Assembly: GCA_028284675.1 (NCBI GenBank)
Contig: JANQRI010000019.1
Span: 1 to 64,000 of the forward strand
Length of the DNA stretch: 64,000 bases
From: Gammaproteobacteria bacterium
GTDB taxonomy: Bacteria; Pseudomonadota; Gammaproteobacteria; HTCC5015
Direction: 5' to 3'
Under the pieces are notes generated by a model, which saw nothing but the letters and a program-made list of their open reading frames with translations, was not told the DNA's origin and searched no databases. The number at the start of each line of letters is the position of its first letter. The stretch's first letter is position 1. Shown piece after piece: positions 37,144 through 46,640 of the stretch. Position numbers and translations under genes: made by a program.

Positions 37144-38865
37144 ATGGCGAATATAAAGCGTTACAGTACTGATGTGTTGGTTGTAGGCGGTGGTGGTGCT
37201 GCGACTGCAGCGACGATTGCTGCGCATGAGGGCGGGGCAAAAACCATGCTGGCGGTAAAAGGGCAGTTTGGTGTGCCGGGTGTTCGTGGTTCCGGTGCAA
37301 CTTCAAACCCGATTGGTGATTTCTGGACCATTCGTACGGTCGGGCCGAAAGGTGGTTTTTTTAACCCGCCGGAAACCGTGTTACAGGATATGCTGCAGAC
37401 CGGTTTGGGGATGGCTGACCCGAAACTCTGTAATATTTTTGTTGATGAGGTCTCGGACGCGATTAAACGTCTGCACAGTATGGGTATGAAGTTTCAAAGC
37501 CGTGTACTGGCGACGATGCCGGCTGAGGACAAGGGTAAGACCAATAATATTGTCGCAGTGCAGAAGGCAATCATAGAACAGACCGACACCCAGGTGCTTG
37601 AGCATGCAAATCTGACGGACATCATTGTTAAAGACGGCTGTTGTGCCGGTGCAGTCGGTGTGGATGACGAGGGCGAACCGTTTGTTGTTGAGGCTGGTGC
37701 AGTGGTGATTGCAACCGGCGGTGTAGGCCAGTTATTCCAGTACAGTTTTAATCCACCGGGCAATACCGGTGACGGCTATGCAATGGCGTTACGGGCCGGT
37801 GCCGAACTTTTTAATATGGAGTTTATGCAACAGGGGCTGGCGACCACCTGGCCGCATCAGGGCATTGTGATGCTGTATGAAATGGAAGAGCCCTACAAAA
37901 TGTTCAATAAGCATGGTCAGGCGTTTTTACAAAACTATTTACCGGACGGGGTGAGCATCAAAGAGGTTTGCGATTTAAAAGCCAATCACTGGCCGATCAG
38001 TTGCCGTGACGCTTCTTTGTATCTTGATATCGCGATTAAAGCCGAAGCAATGGCAGGAAGAGGTACCGAGCATGATGCGGTTTTCCTGGACCTGTCGAAT
38101 GCCGAACGCGGATTTTTGCCTGAGTTATTTCCGGGCTTTATGTTAGAGAAAGGGATCGATATTAAAACGGATCTGGTGCAGATTCAGAATCATCATCACA
38201 CCAGCAACGGTGGGATACGAATTGATGAGCATGGTCAGTCTACGGTACAGGGCCTGTTTGCGGTCGGTGAAGCGGCCGGCTGGCAGGGTGCCGATCGCCT
38301 GGGTGGCACGATGCTGGGCGGTTCTCAGGTATTTGGCTGGCGTGCCGGCAGCAAGGCGGCTGAATTGCTTAAAACCCCTGGCGGCTCGACGATCGCTGAA
38401 GCGCAGCTGGAACCGCTGCTGGAGCCGTTGCAACGCATGCGTGAGACAAAAGGGCGTCACACGGTGACTGAACTGCATAAAGCACTGCAGCGAAAGATGT
38501 GGGAAACATTAACGGTTGAAAAGGATGCCGACTCGCTGAATGAAGCCAGGCAGTTTATCTATCAAAGCCGTGATCAGCTTGATAATGATCTTGGTATTAC
38601 CGGGCCGCTGGATTATGCGTTGGCTTTTGAATTAAAAAATATGCTGGATGTCGGTGAAATTATCACCGAGGCGGCTGATATGCGCACCGAAAGCCGGGGC
38701 GCACATTACCGGTCCGATTATCCGGAGCGTGATGATAAAAACTGGCTGACCAATATATTTGTCTGTCGCAAAAACCAAAAGCTTGATTTGCGTAAGCAGT
38801 GGGTATGTGAGGACAGCGGCTGGATTGATCAGGAAGGCGATGTGCGGATCAAGCCATGGGGCTGA
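37144..38865 (+). CDS. SdhA/FrdA-family FAD-dependent oxidoreductase
   Basis: 573 aa. The FAD Rossmann motif VLVVGGGGAATAATIAAHEGG is near residues 12-32. The succinate dehydrogenase/fumarate reductase superfamily pattern continues with VVIATGGVGQLF, GTEHDAVFLDLS, HHHTSNGGIRIDEHGQ and FAVGEAAG. The C-terminal helical domain has SRGAHYRSDYPERDDKNWL, nearly identical to SdhA. No iron-sulfur or membrane-anchor subunit genes are adjacent. It is therefore probably not the respiratory complex but a soluble relative acting in the local cluster; a reductase subunit of another type (AprA-like) is also conceivable. Confidence 0.85.
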   Translation: MANIKRYSTDVLVVGGGGAATAATIAAHEGGAKTMLAVKGQFGVPGVRGSGATSNPIGDFWTIRTVGPKGGFFNPPETVLQDMLQTGLGMADPKLCNIFVDEVSDAIKRLHSMGMKFQSRVLATMPAEDKGKTNNIVAVQKAIIEQTDTQVLEHANLTDIIVKDGCCAGAVGVDDEGEPFVVEAGAVVIATGGVGQLFQYSFNPPGNTGDGYAMALRAGAELFNMEFMQQGLATTWPHQGIVMLYEMEEPYKMFNKHGQAFLQNYLPDGVSIKEVCDLKANHWPISCRDASLYLDIAIKAEAMAGRGTEHDAVFLDLSNAERGFLPELFPGFMLEKGIDIKTDLVQIQNHHHTSNGGIRIDEHGQSTVQGLFAVGEAAGWQGADRLGGTMLGGSQVFGWRAGSKAAELLKTPGGSTIAEAQLEPLLEPLQRMRETKGRHTVTELHKALQRKMWETLTVEKDADSLNEARQFIYQSRDQLDNDLGITGPLDYALAFELKNMLDVGEIITEAADMRTESRGAHYRSDYPERDDKNWLTNIFVCRKNQKLDLRKQWVCEDSGWIDQEGDVRIKPWG

Positions 38866-38902
38866 TGAATATCGCGCAGACCATTTTAAGGTGTAGAAAA
38901 AC

Positions 38903-39688
38903 ATGAGTGATTCCAAGAACAGTGAAAAATTGGTATTTGTAACCGGCGGCGGGCGGGGTATTGGTCGCGCCACCTGTTTTCGTCTTGCCGAGGAGGGTTA
39001 TAAACTGGCGGTTGCAGCCCGCTCTGAGTCCGAGTTGGATGAGGTCGTCGACACGATTACCGCTAAAGGCGGCAGTGTGGACCGCTATGCGTTTGATATT
39101 TCCGATGAGAAAACCGCAGCACAGGCGGTAAAAGATATTATCGCCAAACATGGGCGTATCGATGCGTTGGTTAACAGTGCGGGCACCAGTTATGTCGGCC
39201 CGGTCGTGATGAGCAATATTGCCAAATGTGAGGAAGTGTTGCGAGTGAACCTGCTTGGCGCGTTGATCATATCCAAAGCCGTGTTGCGGCCGATGATTCG
39301 TGCCCGTAGCGGCAGAATTGTGCATATCGGCTCAATCTCCGGACAAATCGGTGCGCCTTATAATGCAGTGTACGCTGCGTCAAAAGCGGGAGTTGCCGGT
39401 TTGGTGAAATCTATCGCGCTGGAGGTTGCAGCCACAGGCATCACCGTGAATGGCGTGCAGCCGGGTACTGTTCGCACCGAACTGTTTAATCAGACCCATG
39501 GTGCACGTGCGAAGATTAAAGGGATTACCATCGAAGAACAGGAACAGCAGCTTATCGAAGAAAATCCACAGCGCCGTCTGGTGGTGCCGCAGGAAATTGC
39601 GGCTGCGGTTGCTTATTTGCTTTCTGACGGTGCGGCTTCGGTTAATGGTCAGTTACTGACAGTCGATGGTGGACGCTCGATTATCTAG
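38903..39688 (+). CDS. FabG-like short-chain dehydrogenase/reductase
   Basis: 261 aa. It has the cofactor motif VTGGGRGIGRA, the NSAG motif, the catalytic Ser in IGSISGQIG with YAASKAG (YxxxK), and the C-terminal LLSDGAASVNGQLLTVDGG typical of 3-oxoacyl-ACP reductase-like SDRs. It closes the hydrolase-methyltransferase-flavoprotein-SDR run, 37 bases after the flavoprotein gene. The substrate is unknown; a hydroxyl/keto step on the same metabolite is plausible. Confidence 0.88.
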   Translation: MSDSKNSEKLVFVTGGGRGIGRATCFRLAEEGYKLAVAARSESELDEVVDTITAKGGSVDRYAFDISDEKTAAQAVKDIIAKHGRIDALVNSAGTSYVGPVVMSNIAKCEEVLRVNLLGALIISKAVLRPMIRARSGRIVHIGSISGQIGAPYNAVYAASKAGVAGLVKSIALEVAATGITVNGVQPGTVRTELFNQTHGARAKIKGITIEEQEQQLIEENPQRRLVVPQEIAAAVAYLLSDGAASVNGQLLTVDGGRSII

Positions 39689-40080
39689 AATCCAGTTGAG
39701 TCTGAGAAAAGCGATTCCTGGAATTTTTCAGGAATGGTTGCCAAAAAGCGTGGTTTTTGATGGCCTTGCATTCGCTGATGCTTATGTTGGCGCAACGACC
39801 AGGAAGTAGCATCATAAAATATGGGTTTTTGTGCGCAGGGTAGGTGCGGGCGCTTAGCATTCGGGTACGTCCGCAACGCCGCCAGCGGACGAAAAGACCA
39901 TTTTACACTCATTCAAAAAAAAGACCCCTCACAAGGAGGGGTCGGATATAGCCAAGTTAGCTATCTAGTGTATGTAGTGTAGGTCAATAATAACAATTAA
40001 CACGGTAAAGGCCAATACAGCTTTCGGAGGCCGCCTATTACTTTTGGTAAAGCTGTTCATTTCGTATTTTATTTCTCATT
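39689..40080. other. Convergent intergenic region
   Basis: 392 bases between the SDR gene and the histidine kinase gene. Apart from the terminator at 39914-39943 I see nothing: no tRNA, no repeat shared with the rest of the window, and only short spurious frames. Confidence 0.5.
39914..39943 (-). terminator. Rho-independent terminator of the histidine kinase gene
   Basis: Stem GACCCCTC/GAGGGGTC with a 5-base loop, followed on the minus strand by a run of eight T. It lies 138 bases beyond the kinase stop codon. Confidence 0.85.
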
Positions 40081-41733
40081 CTATGGCAGTGGCATCTTTA
40101 CCGTGATTGATGTTCCTTCTTCCGGCGGTGAGAGTATCTGAATTTTTGCTCCAATGAGCCGGGCGCGTTCATGCATGCCGATCAGTCCAACTGAATCTTC
40201 GCTGTTGAGCTTTTCCAAAGGTATGCCGGTACCGTTATCCCTGATTTGCATGACCAGGTTATTGTTCTCGCATTCCAGGCGCACGAATATTTTCGATGCT
40301 GATGAATGACGAATGATATTGGTCAGCGTTTCCTGAAAAATCTGAAACAGATGTGCTTCGGTATCAGCATCGAGGTTTAGATTCGTTTTTTCTATTGAAG
40401 TGGAGCACTGGCATTCAGCACGTTGATGAAATTTGGCCAGTTGCTGTTTGACCGCATCCTGTAAACTGAATTCCGGTTTGGCAGGCTGGCGCATTTGCAG
40501 AGCGAGCTCACGCACGTATAGCATCGTATCGGAGATGGTTTTGGACATACCCTGCATGCAGGTATTCATATTGTCGGTGACTGCGGGAAGCTTGCGGGTC
40601 AGCCAGTCCAGATCCAATTTAATTGTAGTGAGCGCCTGAGAAAGGTGGTCGTGCAGCTCACGTGACAGTGCTTTTCGTTCTTCTTCAGGTATATGCAGAG
40701 ACGTTTCCACTTGTCGGGTGGTGGAGTTATTCTCGGCAAATGGCGTTGTGCTCTTTTGTATAGAGCCGGTAATTTTAATCATACCTTCCGGGCCGTAGTT
40801 TATATATGCACGATCGAGAATATTTATATAGTCACCATTACCGTGACGAAAGCGGTACTGCATTGACCAGACAGGTTGATTTTTTTGCACGCATTCCAGC
40901 AATGAATTTGAAACATTTTGCCAGTCAGAGGGGTGAATATTGGCGAGCCACCAGGCGGCTTCCTGATGTACGGATCGGGCATTGTATCCGAGCACATCGA
41001 CAACGTTTTCGCTGCACCAAATTTGTTCCCCATTAATACCACGTTCATAGAGGATACTGTCCGTGGCCTGTGAGAGGCCCTGAAAGTGTTTTCGTTTTGC
41101 CCGTTTTATTGCCAGGGACACCTGATGTTCTCCGGAGAGTTTGGCGCTAATCAGGTTTGCGGTTTTCACCAGAAAATCCAGTACTTCTGTATTCCATATG
41201 CGGCGGAAGCGGCATTCCTCAAGCCCCAGTACTCCCCACCAGATACCGTCAACGAAGATTGGTATCAATGCAAATGACTGGATCTGTAATCTAGAGAAAC
41301 AATATTGCTCAGGTTCGGTAAGCTCGTTAAGTTGTGCACAATACGGTTTTTCGTCGGCAAGAATTCTCCGCCAGCTTTGAAAGCTTGTGCCGGCATCGGT
41401 GAGTTTTTGCCAGTTGGTACTTTCCGCTACAGGTTCAATATCATAATCACAGCATTCGGTAATGCGTTTTAGGGAGATAGCTCCGTCTTTTTTGTGTACA
41501 TTCTTGCCGATGTAAATGCGGCTGATGTTTAAAGCGCTGCGAATATGCTCCAGTGCGGCATAAGAAGCACTTTCCAGTGTGTAGGCATTCAGTAAAGTCA
41601 GTGATGTGGATTGCAGTATTCGTTCAAGCTGGTGATGATCTGTATGATTTTGCAGGTTTGCCGGTTCAAGAGTTATAAATGCGCCGGCAGGGTTATGGTT
41701 TGAATTGATATTGACAGCATTGCTTCTATCCAT
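40081..41733 (-). CDS. NarL-type (HisKA_3) sensor histidine kinase with GAF and PAS domains
   Basis: 550 aa from the ATG at 41733 (AAAGG upstream); the longer frame to 41868 has a poor start. No membrane segments, so it is a soluble sensor. An N-terminal GAF-like domain (about 30-190, LIPIFVDGIWWGVLGLEEC) is followed by a PAS/PAC domain (ENVVDVLGY, YRFRHGNGDYINILDRAYI). The HisKA_3 phosphoacceptor is ALSRELHDHLSQAL, and the HATPase has QETLTNIIRHSSASK (N-box), RDNGTGIP and GLIGMHERARLIG. Such kinases phosphorylate NarL/LuxR-type regulators; none is encoded here, so it is an orphan. Confidence 0.9.
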   Translation of the reverse strand: MDRSNAVNINSNHNPAGAFITLEPANLQNHTDHHQLERILQSTSLTLLNAYTLESASYAALEHIRSALNISRIYIGKNVHKKDGAISLKRITECCDYDIEPVAESTNWQKLTDAGTSFQSWRRILADEKPYCAQLNELTEPEQYCFSRLQIQSFALIPIFVDGIWWGVLGLEECRFRRIWNTEVLDFLVKTANLISAKLSGEHQVSLAIKRAKRKHFQGLSQATDSILYERGINGEQIWCSENVVDVLGYNARSVHQEAAWWLANIHPSDWQNVSNSLLECVQKNQPVWSMQYRFRHGNGDYINILDRAYINYGPEGMIKITGSIQKSTTPFAENNSTTRQVETSLHIPEEERKALSRELHDHLSQALTTIKLDLDWLTRKLPAVTDNMNTCMQGMSKTISDTMLYVRELALQMRQPAKPEFSLQDAVKQQLAKFHQRAECQCSTSIEKTNLNLDADTEAHLFQIFQETLTNIIRHSSASKIFVRLECENNNLVMQIRDNGTGIPLEKLNSEDSVGLIGMHERARLIGAKIQILSPPEEGTSITVKMPLP

Positions 41734-41970
41734 GGTGGCAACCTTTATCAAAGTTATTTTTTGTCTGGAAACTCTCTGCGTAAAACAGAGTTTCCGTGGG
41801 TCATGAGACGCAGCTAGAGTATTGCTTCGTGGCGGTGATGAAGCACGAAATATGCCACGGAACAACACGCGGCAAACTTAACGGAAAGTACAAGCCCTAA
41901 AAGGATCAGCCAACAAATTGACTGTGTTATCAAACTCCGTGTACGGGTATTTGACGTTGCCAGCTTTTTG

Positions 41971-42174
41971 TTATCGGCTTCGCGGAGTGCGTAAATCGAT
42001 CTCGGATATCCACTCCACTTGAATATAGCTCAGGCGTCGATCCGGAGAAACTCTTCTGTCCTGGGTAACCAGACAGCCGTTGCTGTCGTAAAAAGGAAAC
42101 CTGGGCTTTACAAAGTTTGTTCTTCGGTCCTCGCGTTTGCGTCTTTCAAAGGAGTGTTTTACTTGCATGTCCAT
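41971..42174 (-). CDS. Small Arg-rich protein with repeated DRR motifs
   Basis: 67 aa. The pattern FERRKREDRR, FPFYDSNGCLV, DRRVSPDRRLSYIQVEWI resembles small conserved proteobacterial proteins of the form RRxxxDRR-PLxDSxGxxVxxDRRxxPDRR. Their function is unknown to me. It lies upstream of the orphan histidine kinase on the same strand, 237 bases before its ATG. The start may be the ATG at 42174 or at 42168. Confidence 0.6.
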   Translation of the reverse strand: MDMQVKHSFERRKREDRRTNFVKPRFPFYDSNGCLVTQDRRVSPDRRLSYIQVEWISEIDLRTPRSR

Positions 42175-42420
42175 TGCCTGCCATTGGTCAAGTTCCGCTA
42201 TCCTGTCGGCTTGAAGAGAAGAAACTTTAAATCGATCTGATCTAAAGACAGTGACGCATGGTAATTGATTGACGTTAAGGAAAATGTGAATAAAGTCTCG
42301 GAATTAGACAGTTTATGTATTGAGCTTTTGAAAAAGCCTGCTCGGGTTTTACAGGGCGTATATTGCGTTTCTGTGCTTTGAAATTGTTACAAAAAAATGA
42401 AAAATACCTATGCGTGCTGT

Positions 42421-42448
42421 AAAGAGCCTGTGGTTTAACAGGCTCTTT
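42421..42448 (-). terminator. Rho-independent terminator of prc
   Basis: 10-bp stem AAAGAGCCTG/CAGGCTCTTT with an 8-base loop, 17 bases past the prc stop codon, the last three stem positions being U on the minus strand. Confidence 0.7.
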
Positions 42449-42464
42449 AATTATGTTGTCGCAA

Positions 42465-44567
42465 TCAGTTGCTGAGCGCGTATTTGTTTTGAGTGATTGT
42501 CAGCCAGTCCAGCAGAATATGGCCAACCTCGGCCAATATGCTTTCATTTGGGCCGTTTTCTTCCTGCTGTTCTTCATTGCTTTCCAGCTCGGCAAAGTCT
42601 TTGAAAGGTTTTAGCCCCTTTGAATTTCGACGCTTGTTTTCCATCATTAGCAGGCGCTGTTCAGACTGCTCCCGCTCACTGGTTCTTTGGGTTTCATTGA
42701 GCGAGATACGTTCTTTGTTTCGACTTTCTTCAAGCAGCGCGATACGTTCAAGCATATAGTCAAAATCAGGATGATCGACTATGCGTTGCTCATGTTGTTT
42801 TTTAAGCAGCTCAATAACCGGTTGCAGATCATTTAGCCGGGTATAGCGGGCCGGCGATATCCGGTCCCACGGCAGTGCTTCAGGCAGAGTGTTTTCACCT
42901 ATCTCTTCATTGTTCAGCAATTCCGGCAGCAGAATATCGGGTATGATCCCACGCGCCTGGGTGCTGTCACCTGAAACCCGGTAAAACTTGGCCTGGGTGT
43001 ATTTGATCTGTCCCGGCTCCAACGGGTTGATGTTTTGCACCGTGCCTTTACCGAAGGTCTGGCTGCCGATCACGATGCCCCGGCCATGATCCTGAATCGC
43101 GCCCGCGAATATTTCGGAAGCAGAAGCGCTGAGCCGGTTCACCAACACGGCGACCGGTCCGTCATAAGCCACTTTGGGATTCATGTCTCTGATGAGTTCT
43201 ACCCGGTTTTTTGCAGTGCGTATTTGCACAACCGGGCCGGTGGAAATAAACAGGCCGGTTAAATCATTCGCTTCCTGTAATGAGCCACCACCATTGTTAC
43301 GCAGGTCGACAATAAGAGCATCGACGTTTTCTTCGCGCAGTTCACGAATCAGTTTTTCCACATCACGTGTGCTGCTGCGGTAATTCGGGTCGCCGGCCAA
43401 TGCCGCCTTGAAGTCGACATAGAATGCAGGTAATTCGATAACACCGATCTTGTAGTTTGCTTCACCATGGCTGAGATCGATCAGTTTTTTCTTGGCCGAT
43501 TGCTCTTCAAGTTTGACTCTATCCCGAACAATACTGATGGTTTTGATCTGAGTGGCGTCGGTGGAGTCGGCCGCCAGCAGGTTTAATCTTACGGTCGACC
43601 CTTTTGGACCGCGGATCAGATCGACCACATCATCCAGCCGCCAGCCAACGACATCGACAATCTCTTCATCGCCCTGACCAACCCCGACAATACGGTCAGC
43701 GGGTTTTAGAAGTTTGCTTCTTTCGGCGGGTCCGGCCGGAATCAGGCGAACGACTTTTATATATTCATCTTCGCGTTGCAATAATGCACCTATGCCCTCC
43801 AGTGACAGGCGCATATGAATATCGAAGTTTTCCGATTGACGCGGTGGAAAATAGTCTGTGTGCGGATCGTAGCTGTGCGTAAAAGCACTCATAAATATTT
43901 CAAATACATCGTCATTATTGGTCTGCTTCAAAAGGTTCAGCTGAGCGCGATAACGTTTTTCAAGTTTCTGTACGATTTCTTCGGACGATTTGTCAGTAAA
44001 TCTAAGGTTCAGAACATCATTTTTTAAAATTCTGCGCCACAAATCATGAGCGTTTTCTTGATTTGAGAGCCAGGGCAGGTCCTCCCGGTCTCGCTTGATG
44101 TATTCGATGCGTTCGAAGTCGAATGCTTTTACTTTTCCGGGCAGGTCATCCAGTAAAAAATTAAGGCGTTGCAGCCGGCGCTCATGGAAGCGGTTATAGA
44201 TATCAAATGCCGCAGTCAGATCACCCTTAATGAGTTTATCGTCAAGCTCTTCTCTGTACTTTTCAACAGATTCGATATCCTCAGCAAAAAAGTGATTTTT
44301 GCCGGGATCCAGAGATTTTAAATAAAGATCAAAGATTTTGGAGCTGAATTCATCATCAAGCGTGATATCTTTGTAATGGTGTTTGTTTAGGGTGCGGACA
44401 ATCGCGCGTGTAATGTAACGATACTTGTCATCCGGTTTAAAGTAGGTCAGTTCATTACCGTTGCGGGTATCGACATCAGGTTTTGTAACACCGGTTGCGG
44501 TCAGACCCATTAATAGAATAAGTCCAAGTATGCATATGACCGTAAGCCTGTTTTGTAGTGATTTCAT
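42465..44567 (-). CDS. prc: Tail-specific C-terminal processing protease (Prc/Tsp)
   Basis: 700 aa, normal for proteobacterial Prc. A signal sequence (residues about 8-26) is followed by a long helical N-terminal domain with SLDPGKNHFFAEDI, then a PDZ domain (SLEGIGALLQREDEYIKV, GSTVRL). The S41 protease core has LIVDLRNNGGGSLQEA, the catalytic Ser in VNRLSASASEIFAG and the Lys in SQTFGKGTVQ. The C-terminal DUF3340-like region is Glu/Lys-rich. It degrades misfolded or tagged periplasmic proteins and trims PBP3-type substrates. It is a single-gene unit. Confidence 0.96.
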   Translation of the reverse strand: MKSLQNRLTVICILGLILLMGLTATGVTKPDVDTRNGNELTYFKPDDKYRYITRAIVRTLNKHHYKDITLDDEFSSKIFDLYLKSLDPGKNHFFAEDIESVEKYREELDDKLIKGDLTAAFDIYNRFHERRLQRLNFLLDDLPGKVKAFDFERIEYIKRDREDLPWLSNQENAHDLWRRILKNDVLNLRFTDKSSEEIVQKLEKRYRAQLNLLKQTNNDDVFEIFMSAFTHSYDPHTDYFPPRQSENFDIHMRLSLEGIGALLQREDEYIKVVRLIPAGPAERSKLLKPADRIVGVGQGDEEIVDVVGWRLDDVVDLIRGPKGSTVRLNLLAADSTDATQIKTISIVRDRVKLEEQSAKKKLIDLSHGEANYKIGVIELPAFYVDFKAALAGDPNYRSSTRDVEKLIRELREENVDALIVDLRNNGGGSLQEANDLTGLFISTGPVVQIRTAKNRVELIRDMNPKVAYDGPVAVLVNRLSASASEIFAGAIQDHGRGIVIGSQTFGKGTVQNINPLEPGQIKYTQAKFYRVSGDSTQARGIIPDILLPELLNNEEIGENTLPEALPWDRISPARYTRLNDLQPVIELLKKQHEQRIVDHPDFDYMLERIALLEESRNKERISLNETQRTSEREQSEQRLLMMENKRRNSKGLKPFKDFAELESNEEQQEENGPNESILAEVGHILLDWLTITQNKYALSN

Positions 44568-44746
44568 TTGGGATTCAGTCTCGATATGATTTAGTAGGGA
44601 GTATCTATTTTTAAGGGGCCTTGGGTTATATTGAAAGTAACCGGTTTTTATATAATTTATGAAATAGCCGGTCGCTGCGTTTACTTTCGTTAATTCTTAG
44701 ACAATCCCTTACTTCTTACTTATGGTATATCCCTTATAGTTACTGA

Positions 44747-45679
44747 TTACGATTCGTCCGATTGGTTCCGCAGCTTCTTGAGTTGTCGCTGATATTTTTC
44801 GGCAGTCTCCACATTATTGCGCGACTGCTCGAGCAAGTATAGCCGGTTTAACAGGGTTTCTGCAGTATAGCGGTCACCTATAATGAGTCTGATATCAAGA
44901 GCACGTTTTAAGTAAATATCCGCAATTGCCGGTTCTCCGGTGGCCAGTTTCAGCTCTCCAAGGTCAGCGAGGCTGGCGGCTATGCCCGGTTGATAAAGGG
45001 TTTCACGGTATCCGGATAATGCGTTCTTAAGCAACTGCTCTGCGGCTGTATGGTTTTTCTGTGCGAGTTCGAGTTCACCTTCAAGCCGTAGCAGCCTTAT
45101 GTATGCGGATTTTTCGGTGTCTTTGTCCAGTAAGCGTCGGGTTTCAAGGATTCGGGCTTTGCTTTGTGGGTCATCTGTTTTGACCGCCAGGATGGCCCGG
45201 TTAATCAGTGCGGCCGTTTTAAGATTGCCGTTCTGTGTTCCGGTTTCAATATCAGCTGAATCAATTATCCGGTCTGTAATCTCAATGGCCTGCTGGTATG
45301 CCTGCAGACGGGTCAGGTAAGTGCTTTTCAGTAATAACAAGCGTGATGAGTATGTCTTCAGGTTTGCATAATTAATCAACTCCTCCAGTTGGTCGATTTG
45401 CCGGCGTACTAATTCCAGTTGGTTAATGGCCAGCGCACTTTGTGCAAGATTGATATAGGCACGGGCCTGACCGCTTGGGTGGTCGATGCTCTTATAATAT
45501 TTTAATGCGGTGCTGAAATGTTTGATTGATGTTGGATACCTGCCGGCGCGGTATGCAACAATGCCACGGGTTTCGGCATCGGCAGCAGACTGCAGTGGTT
45601 CCGGAAGTTTTTGCGGGGGTGTACCGCCACAGGCGCCCAGCAAAGCTGCCATTATGATAATACCGCAGGCTTTAATCAT
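44747..45679 (-). CDS. TPR-repeat lipoprotein of the MCE transport operon
   Basis: 310 aa from the ATG at 45679, which gives a lipoprotein signal (MIKACGIIIMAALLGACGG, lipobox LGAC). Several tetratricopeptide repeats follow, for example GIVAYRAGRYPTSIKHFSTAL, ARAYINLAQSALAINQLEL and YLKRALDIRLIIGDRYTAE. It overlaps the end of the MlaD-like gene by 8 bases and is therefore part of the transporter operon. In the Mla system the outer-membrane partner is MlaA and the shuttle MlaC, neither of which is here. This lipoprotein may take a structural or docking role instead. Confidence 0.8.
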   Translation of the reverse strand: MIKACGIIIMAALLGACGGTPPQKLPEPLQSAADAETRGIVAYRAGRYPTSIKHFSTALKYYKSIDHPSGQARAYINLAQSALAINQLELVRRQIDQLEELINYANLKTYSSRLLLLKSTYLTRLQAYQQAIEITDRIIDSADIETGTQNGNLKTAALINRAILAVKTDDPQSKARILETRRLLDKDTEKSAYIRLLRLEGELELAQKNHTAAEQLLKNALSGYRETLYQPGIAASLADLGELKLATGEPAIADIYLKRALDIRLIIGDRYTAETLLNRLYLLEQSRNNVETAEKYQRQLKKLRNQSDES

Positions 45680-46640
45680 GGTTAGCCTCGGCATCCAGCA
45701 GCGGGTCCGGCTCCACATTCTCTTTTATTTTCGATGACACCGGCCAGGTGTAGCGGATCGCATCGGTAATATTTTGTAAATCATCCAGCAGTTGCCGGGT
45801 GTCGGCGCTCAGTTCCGGCAGCTCACTGATTTCCTGGCGGATAATCTCCGCAGTTTCACTGATTTGCTGGATAATTTGCGGCAGCGCGACGGCCGATGAC
45901 CGTGTGGCCTGCGCAGTTTGCTGTATATCGAGCAATGCACTGCGCAGGTTTTGCAACGCACCGTTAAACTCAACATACAACTGCCGGTCATAAACAAGTG
46001 CGCCCAGTGTACCTTTTCCGTCCGCGATTTGTCCGGCAATCTGTTTCAGTTCATCGGTTGCTTCGGCACTGTTTATCAATGTTGTCGCAAGTGCATCGCT
46101 GGGCAGTTCGCTGACTACCGTTGCGATTTTGTCGATACTGGAATTGATTTTTTCCAATACCGGTTTCAGGTTGGCAATAATCTGGTCGAGGGAGAGTGTT
46201 TCCTCCACTTCGATAACTCCGCCGTCAGGTAGTAAAGGCTGGTCAACATTACCGGGGCTGATATTGATAACCGAGTCGCCGATAAAAGCGAGTTTGCTGA
46301 TCGACGCGGTGGAGTCGACACGAACCAGATTGCGGTAACTTTTATACACACTGAGTTTTACTTTAAAACGGGAATCGTCATTTAATGCAATATTTTTTAC
46401 TGAGCCTGCTTCAATACCCGATATTCTGATTTTGGTATCTGTTGTAACACCAACCGCATTACGCATGAAGGCAACATACTCCACGCGCCGTTCAAACAGG
46501 CGTTGCGTTTGTCCGCTGACAAACAGCAGCACAATCAAAATCGCAATTCCGCTCAACACAAAAACGCCGACAACACGCTCTTGGGTGCTGTACTTCATTT
46601 GATGCACATAGTGTGTCCGGGTTTGATCAGGGTCTGTCAT
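45672..46640 (-). CDS. MlaD-like MCE-domain lipid-binding protein
   Basis: 322 aa. One N-terminal membrane anchor (about residues 21-42) is followed by the MCE domain (RVEYVAFMRNAVGVTTDTKIRISGIEAGSVKNIAL, with DSVINISPG) and a long helical tail. The tail predicts a tube-like or coiled-coil extension. MCE proteins form hexameric periplasmic channels for phospholipids or other hydrophobic molecules. It is longer than E. coli MlaD and closer in plan to mycobacterial or LetB-like single-MCE proteins. It has a 4-base overlap with the ATPase gene. Confidence 0.9.
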   Translation of the reverse strand: MTDPDQTRTHYVHQMKYSTQERVVGVFVLSGIAILIVLLFVSGQTQRLFERRVEYVAFMRNAVGVTTDTKIRISGIEAGSVKNIALNDDSRFKVKLSVYKSYRNLVRVDSTASISKLAFIGDSVINISPGNVDQPLLPDGGVIEVEETLSLDQIIANLKPVLEKINSSIDKIATVVSELPSDALATTLINSAEATDELKQIAGQIADGKGTLGALVYDRQLYVEFNGALQNLRSALLDIQQTAQATRSSAVALPQIIQQISETAEIIRQEISELPELSADTRQLLDDLQNITDAIRYTWPVSSKIKENVEPDPLLDAEANHD

